Shown in pieces: positions 57,901-64,000 of a stretch of DNA of 64,000 nt. The position numbers and the translations under genes were made by a program. The notes beneath the pieces are model-generated. The model saw only the letters and a list, made by a program, of their open reading frames with translations, ran no database searches and had not been told where the DNA came from. The stretch covers positions 15,735,338-15,799,337 of the forward strand of contig OY811971.1 in NCBI GenBank assembly GCA_963681505.1. The letters run 5' to 3'. The DNA is from Eunapius fragilis. Its lineage: Eukaryota > Porifera > Demospongiae > Spongillida > Spongillidae. The stretch's first letter is position 1, and each line of letters opens with the position of its first letter.

Positions 57901-60797
57901 CCCACCCATACATCCCACACATAACCCTCATATATACCACAAAGACACATCTCACTAAAAAAACATTGTAATGACATGGAAATACCCACCATATTATTAG
58001 CCATGTTGGCCTGGGCACCCCTCTCCAGCAGAAGTCTTGCAATGTCCACATGTCCTCTCCATGATGCCCAGATCAGTGGAGTATTTCCACACTGTTATGA
58101 GAGGATTACATATAGGTGTACCATGAAGGACATACACTACCTACCCACTCTGTCATCACTGTACACACTCACCACACATGTCTAACGGAACAAGACTACA
58201 TGTATGTAGGTATGGGAAGTGGGCGGGTACCTCGTGCTCAGTCCACTCTTTTCCCGCTGGATACCAATGTACCGGGAGTGTATAGAGTTTGTTTCCTGCT
58301 AAAGTTGGCAACACCCATTTAACTATTCTTTGGCTGCGGTTGTCCCCCTGGCTAAGTAGTTGTACACACCTGACCCCTACGCTCCCCAGTGCTTGTGTCC
58401 TGCAGTGTGAACAGTACCAAGCCAGGACGCTGGCCCAGGCGTGGGTCCCCGAGTTAGAAGATTAAGCCTGTACGGTCCTGGCCAGGTTACATTTAATGCA
58501 TGTAGACATGACAGCAAGTAGGAAATACAAGGAAGGGGTACAGAGGTAAAGCAGGGGTGGAGGGAATAGGTAAGCTCTCCTGAAGCACTGGGAAGTGCTG
58601 GGAGGCTGCCCATGTGTGCACATAACCACTAGCCAGCCATAGCACACAAAGGGTAACAATCAAAAGGACAAAGCTGGTATACACAAGCACCCAAGGTATC
58701 CACCCGATGGAGCAAGGGGGGGGGGGGGGGGGCATTTGCCCTACCCCCCCCCCCCATACTTATCTAGATAATCAGCATTATGTTATCCTGAATCATCGCA
58801 TAAATACATTAGAGTATCAAAAGCTTCAGCGCTTTACAAGCGGGGTGGGGGAGGTGTAGGGGAAGGGAGCCACATCCTCCAGTGGTAGGAGTCTTATCTC
58901 ATTAGTCACCCGCCCCCCTGGAAATAAACGAGGAGAGACACTTACGTTGCCCACAAGTGCTGACAGTGAATCACTAGGTCCATGTTAAACTATGCTTAGC
59001 TACGTGACCAGTACAGCAAATGTTAACACTCTTATGTCTATTCCCAACGACACACAAATACATATGCAAGGTTACACATGCTCACACACACACACACACA
59101 CACACACAAAATATCACATTATTCTACTCTACAGCCTCTCCATCTGCTATTTTCCCTCAATGGAATACAACACTTCATCTGAAGCCATAAAAATTCACAC
59201 ACAGCTAAAAGATCACACCTGATTGGTCACATACACACATCACTCCACCCATAACATCACACACACTACAAAGACACATCTCACTAAAAAACATTGTAAT
59301 GACAAAGAAATACCCACCTTATCAGCCATGTTGGCCTGGGCACCCATCTCCAGCAGAAGTCTTGCAATCTCCACATGTCCCCTCATTGATGCCCAGATAA
59401 GTGGGGTAAGTACATCCTGTTATGAGAGGATAACATATAAGTGTACCATGAAGGACATTGACTACCAACCTACTCTGTCATCACTGTACACACTCACCAC
59501 ATATGTCTAACAGAACAAGACTACATGTACATAGCTATGGGAGGTGGGCGGGTACCTCGTGCCCAGTCCACTCATTTGCACTGGATTCCAATGTACCTCG
59601 AAGTGCATAGTTTGTTTCCTGCTAAAGCTGACCACGCCCATTAAACTATTCTCTAACAGAACATGACATGTATGTGGTTATTGGAGATTGGCGTGCACCT
59701 CGTTCCCAGTCCATTCTGATTACGACATGTACAAGCCTACATCGATGATTGACTTAACCACACCCATATGATCATTTTTTACAATAGGCCACACCCATAG
59801 GCCAGACAATTCTGTTCTTTTCCAGACAACACCCCACCCATAGGCACACCACATTTAACTTATTCTTGTCAGTAATCACCATCACTGGACGGTGTGGTCA
59901 AAAAGTATTCACTTCTCACGTCACCCATATATGGCATGGTGATACCATATATGGGTAGTGGGTGTTTTAAATACCTCTTTGGCCAGAGTACACACCCTCC
60001 AGTGCTGTGGGCATGAAACAGACATGACATGGGATCACATGTCTTATGCGCCTATCATTGTTACGTGAGACCCCCCCCCCCCCCCCCCCCCCCCTGGGGC
60101 ATTAGGAGGGATTTGACCTTTATTAAAGCAAACTGCCCCTGGTTGGGGGTTAATAACTGGTCAATTGTTTATACTACGTGGTCTGATAAAAGGTCAAATG
60201 CGTGCCAGACTACGGTCAAATGTGTGGCCAGTAATGATATTCACGCGTCAAATCCCCACCTAATCCCGACTTCGCCCCAGGGGGGGGGGTCTCACGTAAC
60301 AATGATAGGTGCATTACCTACATCATCAGCAGCATCAACATTTACGCCCTGCTCCAGAAGGTGCAGCACTTCTTCAAATCTTCCATTGCGTGCAGCATCT
60401 CTTAGCCTCTCCTCTACTTCCTGTAGGAAACGGAACATGAGGTAGACCGGTTATAGGGTAGACCGGTTATAGGCCACACCTACCACACAGATATGCCCTA
60501 ACATGCGGGCACAAACATATAGCACAGCCTGGACCGTTACTGCGGGGGAGACTTCTGGAGTAACTCCACCGCTGTAACGGTACGGTATATTGCACGTATC
60601 GGCAATCGCTGCACAGCAGCTACGGCGACTGTTACACACTGGCCCCACCCACCTCCTTCCCCATCATTGGACACTTGTCCCATTAATCAAATGACGTCAC
60701 ACATACTGCTAACTGGCATGGTATAACATTCATCTCCATTGGTAACATTAAAACTCCTTTCCACGTAGCTACTTCGTACCTTCATTTTTGACGCCAT
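44030..60797 (-). CDS. ROCO protein: ankyrin repeats - Roc - COR - Death domain, 11 exons
   Basis: Eleven exons (listed separately) join with matching phases from ATG at 60,797 to TAG at 44,030, giving about 936 residues. Domain order: ankyrin units (residues about 7-255), Roc GTPase (about 270-460), COR (about 470-820) and C-terminal Death domain (about 840-930). Roc motifs visible: P-loop GNTGAGKT, switch-[11 protein letters not shown]4-like GTHAD. No kinase domain is found between COR and Death or upstream, unlike LRRK2 or DAPK1. By family knowledge, Roc-COR modules dimerise and hydrolyse GTP and Death domains recruit signalling partners, so a cytosolic stress or immune signalling role is plausible but inferred. 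All splice sites were assigned by eye; one ankyrin exon (57,990) has an extra codon. Fragments of the 3' end and of one intron occur elsewhere in the window. Confidence 0.9.
44466..46047 (-). CDS. ROCO exon 10: Roc C-terminal half and COR
   Basis: 1,582 bp, acceptor tatacacag, donor gtttgt (phase 1). Starts [20 protein letters not shown], then [20 protein letters not shown] (G3), [11 protein letters not shown] (G4) and a COR region ([19 protein letters not shown] ... [15 protein letters not shown]). The open frame itself runs on past the donor to 44,305. Confidence 0.93.
47402..47584 (+). CDS. Short plus-strand exon-like frame, unrecognised
   Basis: Frame after a possible acceptor (ttctacag at 47,400): [20 protein letters not shown] ... 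[20 protein letters not shown], stop TAG. Composition looks protein-like, but there is no recognised family and no clear partner exon. It may be a gene fragment inside the ROCO intron. Confidence 0.3.
   Translation: MCVSGGQGECNDVWVEGAPWSPDVARPIMITMGKENSELLEKIVPPIDVEIGELQQNGIT
47631..48540. mobile_element. Possible non-autonomous element with CAGTGG(T/C)ATCCC ends
   Basis: Left cagtggtatccccatag and right ctagggatgccactg are imperfect inverted repeats, each next to a poly-C-rich subterminal region. No target duplication is clear. Confidence 0.45.
49788..50095. repeat. 22-bp minisatellite with inverted tail
   Basis: About ten copies of acactgggttacacctcccatg in one direction to about 50,030. 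Three reverse-complement copies (tgtaacccagtgtcatgtag) follow, so the array could fold back on itself. Confidence 0.9.
50385..50500. repeat. Short tandem repeat, cccctagcaacagacatt unit
   Basis: Five to six imperfect 18-20-bp copies in ROCO intron 9; similar words continue loosely from 50,160. Confidence 0.85.
50724..50771 (-). CDS. ROCO exon 9, 48 bp
   Basis: Phase-0 mini-exon [16 protein letters not shown] between acceptor gcttag and donor gtgagt. It continues the Roc helix directly after the P-loop. Confidence 0.82.
50864..51118 (-). CDS. ROCO exon 8: last ankyrin unit and Roc P-loop
   Basis: 255 bp, phase 0 to phase 0. [20 protein letters not shown] is a divergent ankyrin unit, followed by [18 protein letters not shown] and the nucleotide-binding [16 protein letters not shown]. 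Unlike the other ankyrin exons it is not part of the recent tandem family. Confidence 0.93.
51528..51815. repeat. 288-bp direct duplication, second copy at 52,741-53,028
   Basis: Virtually identical sequence (ataagttc(c/a)cggctaacta ... agatcacactcacatatgag) on both sides of exon 7, marking a recent tandem duplication of about 1.2 kb. The unit carries exon 7 and its left flank. Confidence 0.9.
52154..52252 (-). CDS. ROCO exon 7: ankyrin repeat
   Basis: 99 bp, phase 0, acceptor ataacag, donor gtggtt. [20 protein letters not shown] then [13 protein letters not shown]. Nearly identical to exon 6 at the DNA level, including introns. Confidence 0.9.
53150..53625. repeat. Degenerate GT-rich minisatellite
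   Basis: Irregular copies of gtgtggtcagtgagtg(tgg) words in intron 6; no coding. Confidence 0.8.
53971..54069 (-). CDS. ROCO exon 6: ankyrin repeat
   Basis: 99 bp, phase 0, donor gtggat. [20 protein letters not shown] then [13 protein letters not shown]; differs from exon 7 at only a few bases. Confidence 0.9.
54549..54632 (+). CDS. 27-codon acidic ORF, possible piggyBac transposase N-terminus remnant
   Basis: [20 protein letters not shown] and then GATWRDE, stop TAA at 54,630. Acidic N-termini of this kind are common in piggyBac transposases. No catalytic region follows, consistent with an internally deleted element. Confidence 0.4.
   Translation: MEVINIDCSDDEFDGFFDDEGATWRDE
54833..55545. 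repeat. 24-bp minisatellite, about 28 units
   Basis: Unit ttgtggcacaagggaggaac + atgg with variants (gacgtaaggggggaac; cacaaggggagaac) arranged in a recurring higher-order pattern. Because 24 is divisible by 3, all frames stay open for long stretches; the resulting His/Pro/Cys or Gly/Thr/Trp repeat ORFs are artefacts. Confidence 0.97.
55609..55811 (-). CDS. Spliced passenger ORF inside the piggyBac-like element
   Basis: Exon 1 at 55,811-55,770 ([14 protein letters not shown], donor gtaagt, phase 0) joins exon 2 at 55,691-55,609 ([20 protein letters not shown] then SNKHRYY, donor gtaaga, phase 2). Both splice sites fit the consensus and the frame is kept. Downstream exons are not found; the minisatellite occupies the next intron. 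The product is not recognised. It may be a captured host 5' end or part of the transposon's own coding. Confidence 0.45.
56482..56580 (-). CDS. ROCO exon 5: ankyrin repeat
   Basis: 99 bp, phase 0. [20 protein letters not shown] then [13 protein letters not shown]; donor gtgggt preceded by TAC rather than the usual AAG. Confidence 0.85.
57715..57765. repeat. CA microsatellite at start of an ankyrin duplication unit
   Basis: The same (ca)n followed by attctattcccacctactac occurs before the ankyrin exons at 51,920, 52,675, 56,255 and 59,085. It marks the repeat unit boundaries. Confidence 0.9.
57990..58091 (-). CDS. ROCO exon 4: ankyrin repeat with one extra codon
   Basis: 102 bp, phase 0. [20 protein letters not shown] then [14 protein letters not shown], donor gtgggt. 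The extra codon relative to sister exons comes from attattag in place of cttattag. Confidence 0.85.
59318..59416 (-). CDS. ROCO exon 3: ankyrin repeat
   Basis: 99 bp, phase 0, acceptor ataacag, donor gtgggt. [20 protein letters not shown] then [13 protein letters not shown]. Confidence 0.88.
60049..60312. mobile_element. 264-bp MITE ending 9 bp from a ROCO splice donor
   Basis: Ends gcgcctatcattgttacgtg and cacgtaacaatgataggtgc are inverted repeats of about 28 bp including the poly-C/poly-G run; inner halves (taggagggatttgacctt; aatccccacctaat) also pair loosely. The exon 2 donor is at 60,321. Confidence 0.8.
60322..60420 (-). CDS. ROCO exon 2: first ankyrin unit
   Basis: 99 bp, phase 0, acceptor cctacag, donor gtaggt. 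[20 protein letters not shown] then [13 protein letters not shown], a cap-type ankyrin unit. More divergent than exons 3-7. Confidence 0.88.
60780..60797 (-). CDS. ROCO exon 1: start codon
   Basis: ATG GCG TCA AAA ATG AAG followed by donor gtacga, phase 0. Chosen because it is the nearest upstream ATG with a donor in the right phase; a different first exon is possible. Confidence 0.65.
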
Positions 60798-60800
60798 TGC

Positions 60801-61722
60801 ACACACGTGATGGTACCTTACAAGGAAGGTACCGTAAATGCGGCATCAGGACTTGATGCTTCGGTGAAATATTGTAATACCTTAGCAACCACTCTTGACA
60901 ACCGACAACCTAAGCGCACTACACGCTTGAACTATTGAGGGAATGAAGTTTTTGGCAGCAAAAAATTATGCCAGCATGATGAAATTTTGCTGGAAGAAAT
61001 CATCCTGTAGGGTGATCTTTTCCTGATCCCATAGAACTCTTCATCGCGTGACTTAATAGTATTCATATTCTAATTAGTCGCCATATTGGTGCTCGTTTAC
61101 AATGGAGAAGTATGGGCCTATGCTTGGTTTTGGTACTTAACATTACTTCAGAGTGTCGTTTAAATATATATTATTGTGGTCTAACACATGACTAACATTT
61201 GTAAAAATATGATTTTTACTTGTGCCCTCGGAGCGCGAGTTATACGTTTCAAAAGTACCAAAACCGAGCATAAGCCCACATATTAGTAAACCAGAGATGA
61301 GTAAACCGAGCACCAATACAGGGGCGGATGCAGGGTTTTGGGGCGGGGGGGGGGGGGGTGTGAAGTGATTTTGAAGGGACACGCCCCACCAACATTCGCA
61401 CTTTTTAAAGTCACAAAACACCGCAGCCATGCATGCCAAATAGTAGTAAATAGTATACGACTGTAATATAAGTACATCTGCTGCTGTTACAATGCATGCT
61501 ACTAGAATCATGACGAAATTCGAATTCACTGAATGGCCGCTTTAAGGGAGCGTTCACAAATGATGTCACGCTGACCACATGTATGTATGGTCACCCCAAA
61601 CGTGACTGGATTGGACATGGTATATAGGGTATGTATGTATGGTAACAACAGCGTGACTTGTTAATTTATTTTTTAAAAGTGAATATTTATTTAAAATTAA
61701 TCATTGAATCTACCTCGGTACG
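60801..61722. other. Intergenic; degraded CAGGGGCGGATGCAG terminus
   Basis: Between the divergent ROCO and DDE genes. Contains caggggcggatgcaggg plus a poly-G run at 61,319, like an end of the 13,267/32,533 element family, without a visible partner end. No other gene. Confidence 0.55.
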
Positions 61723-61725
61723 GTG

Positions 61726-64000
61726 ATGATGGCGGCGCCAGTAGGTAACAAGAGGGAATTGTACTTCCGCGTGCGCGAAGCCTACAAGAAGGCACACACA
61801 AATCAGACAGATCAAATGAATCATGAAAATTCCATCAAGATCTGGAATGACATGAAAAAAGCGCACAATTTGTCCGATGTTGTCGCAAAGTTTGAAGAGG
61901 AGCAAGCAAAGGTGTCCCTTAAGAAGAAAGGGCAGCTTTTAGGCTTTTGGAGCAGCCTATCACACAAACCGACGGAGGAAAACACTACTGAAGGCCAAGG
62001 CCAGGATGAATTGTCAACTGCGGACGGCATGGAAAGATGCATTCACAATGAAGTTTGTGTTGAAGAATCAAGTGACCTGAGTACAGACAATGGTTCTACC
62101 AGTTCAGAAAATCCAGCTGAGAATCCTGCAAGCAGTTTGACTTCAGCTAATATGGTTAAACCAGCTAAAAGAGCAAGAGCTCAAGAAGAGCTCCAAGAAA
62201 AAATTGCAGTCTTGCAAAATGATTTAGTTGGATTGTACCACAGAAAATCCAAAGACATGCTTTCAAGTGAGCAATCAATGGAGCTCAAATAAAAGCAGAA
62301 ACAAGTCACTGATCTAAAAAGAAATCTACATGCCAAACAGCTGGATGCTAAAAGGCAACGGAAAAAGAGGTTGAAGTTTAAACAGCAACTTCAGAAAGTG
62401 TAGAAATGGTTCCTGAGGCAGCTGCAATTATTGGCTCACACAATGAAAAAACACCAGGAAGACCTAGACTTGAGGCACAACAACCAGAACTTTTAGAAGC
62501 CATTGTACAGATTGCCTTTTATGGATCTGCAGCCCATGATAGACGCAGAGATGAAGTGATCCGGTCTGTCAAAACCTTGAATGAACTGACATCTGCTCTG
62601 CTGGAAAGAGGATTTAAGTTGTCAAGATCTGGATTGTATCTCCGTCTTTTGCCTAAAAACTCTTCATCAATTGAAGGCAAGCGACATTGTACAACAGTTC
62701 CTGTGAAGCTAATCAGAACACAGAACAGTGCTCATGCTCATCACATTGACAGTCACTTCTGTACTGCCACAAATAGAGCTTTGGAATCACTTGCTAGCAT
62801 GCTTGGACCCAATGAAGTATTCTTTGGTAGTTTCAATGACAAAGCAAGGGTTCTAATAGGATTGACTGCCGCACACAAACAGGCCCCTCTCATCATGCAT
62901 ATGGAATATAAAGTTGCCTTGCCTGATCATGACTGGGTGGTTGCAGCCAAGCATAAGCTGATTCCTTCAGTGTATGCAGCCATAAACATCAAACCTGATT
63001 GTCTTGGTAACCCAGAATCAGTTACATACTCCGGTCCGACTTATGTAGCCATCCGCTCTGGAAAGCACTCCACCTCAACGGCATACAGTCATGGATTAGA
63101 TTTTCAAAAGCTGTTTAAAGTGCAAGAGTTTGCTTCATTTGTGTTCACACCAGGCAAGAACATCCCAAAACCTGTCATCATTGTCGTTGTTGATGGAGGT
63201 CCGGATGAAAATCCTCACTTCATGAAAACTATTTCAGTTGCTATTCATAACTTCAAAATTATGAATCTTGATGCTCTTTTTGTGTGCACTAATGCTCCAA
63301 AGCGCAGTGCTTTCAATCGTGTAGAAAGAAGGATGGCTCCTTTAAGCAGAGAATTGGCAGGGCTTATTCTCCCCCATGATCATTATGGAACACATCTGGA
63401 TGAACAAGGAAGAACCATTGATGCAGAACTTGAGAAAAGCAACTTCAGGTATGCCGGTGAAACGTTGGCAGCAGTTTGGAATGGCATGGTGATTGACCAG
63501 CATCCAGTTATTGCAGAGTTTATTGAAGCAGACCACTCAGAACTTCATCCTGCAGAGCTGACTTCTTATGATGAAGTATGGTTTAAGGATCATGTTCGCA
63601 CAAGCCAGTATTGCTTACAAATTGTCAAATGTGATGATTCTAACTGCTGCTTGCCCTGGAGAAGTTCTTTACGTACAATTATTCCTCAAAGGTTCCTTCC
63701 AGCCCCGCTACCGGTTGCTCAAACCATAAATGGGATAAAGGCTCCTGAGCGAAATAACCAGTCTAACAGCCACTACTTGGGACTTTTTCAGAGGCTAAGC
63801 ATGAATGGCCAACTAAACTCTCTGCTTCCTCAGTCTGCACTTGTCTTTCACATCGAACCCTATGACCTTTATTGTCCGTCGGTTCAGGAGGATTTACAAG
63901 GCCGGATTTGTCAGGCATGTGGCCTGTATTTTGCAAATAAAAAGATGCTTCAGCAGCGCAGACGAATACATAGGAAGAATAAAGGTGATCCTCCAGGAGC
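61726..64000 (+). CDS. DDE/integrase-fold transposase-like protein, family unassigned, cut by window end
   Basis: N-terminal part from ATG 61,726 (PVGNKRELYFRVREAYKKAH ... coiled coil to 62,289). TAA at 62,290 interrupts the coiled coil, which reads on in the same frame to 62,400. The main part is open from 62,406 (another frame) to the window edge: ASMLGPNEVFFGSFNDKARV; IVVVDGGPDENPHF near 63,190; NRVERRMAPLSRELAGLILP near 63,320; DHVRTSQYCLQIVKCDDSNC; and CQACGLYF ... RIH near 63,920, a C2H2-like finger whose first His is Arg. Asp-Gly-Gly-Pro-Asp followed by a Glu-containing helix recalls rve-type catalytic cores. The stop and frame change suggest a broken copy, unless a short intron is missed. 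The same protein type is, from memory, multicopy in sponges and cnidarians. Confidence 0.6.

Overview
The window is metazoan nuclear DNA: intron-rich genes with short GT-AG introns, many simple repeats, and abundant DNA transposons and MITEs. A Roc-COR GTPase with N-terminal ankyrin repeats and a C-terminal Death domain, small introns and Kolobok/hAT/piggyBac/Helitron elements together fit an early-branching marine animal. A demosponge such as Amphimedon is my best guess; this is inference, with no database comparison.

Left part (1-24,000): a three-exon coiled-coil gene (2,366-3,990, +) is followed by a duplicated, broken copy. That copy's left half lies at 5,463-5,813 and its right half lies inverted at about 23,880-24,000. 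Between them are a Kolobok-like transposon (element A, 5,828-10,353), a three-monomer satellite, inverted duplications, CA/TG microsatellites, MITEs, and minus-strand exon remnants, one of them WDR33-like. Pieces of the ROCO gene family are scattered here (5,236-5,462; 11,126-11,390; 4,180-4,530; 23,390-23,790).

Middle part (24,000-44,000): a second Kolobok-like element (B, 24,035-30,198) has an internally deleted transposase. It keeps a convergent minus-strand gene that resembles the zinc-binding cytosolic (ballast) domain of P2X7. A small Helitron sits in one of its introns. A mirror-symmetric satellite block follows (30,430-32,520), then hairpin MITEs, an unexplained stretch of splice-donor-like sites (34.1-35.8 kb), a 154-bp satellite (37.3-39.7 kb) and a decayed hAT transposon (40,065-42,392).

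Right part (44,000-60,800): one complete minus-strand gene of 11 exons can be traced with consistent phases. It encodes about 936 residues: seven ankyrin units, Roc, COR and Death. Six ankyrin units each occupy their own phase-0 exon, and five of these are nearly identical tandem copies. An intron carries a TTAA-flanked piggyBac-like element (54,301-56,058) containing a minisatellite and a spliced passenger ORF; a paralogous empty site exists at 52,477. From 61,726 to the window end runs a DDE-type transposase-like gene of a family I cannot name, cut by the window edge.

The novelty candidates are the two-gene Kolobok-like elements, their position inside satellite-like core sequence, and the inversion whose breakpoints coincide with their left flanks.
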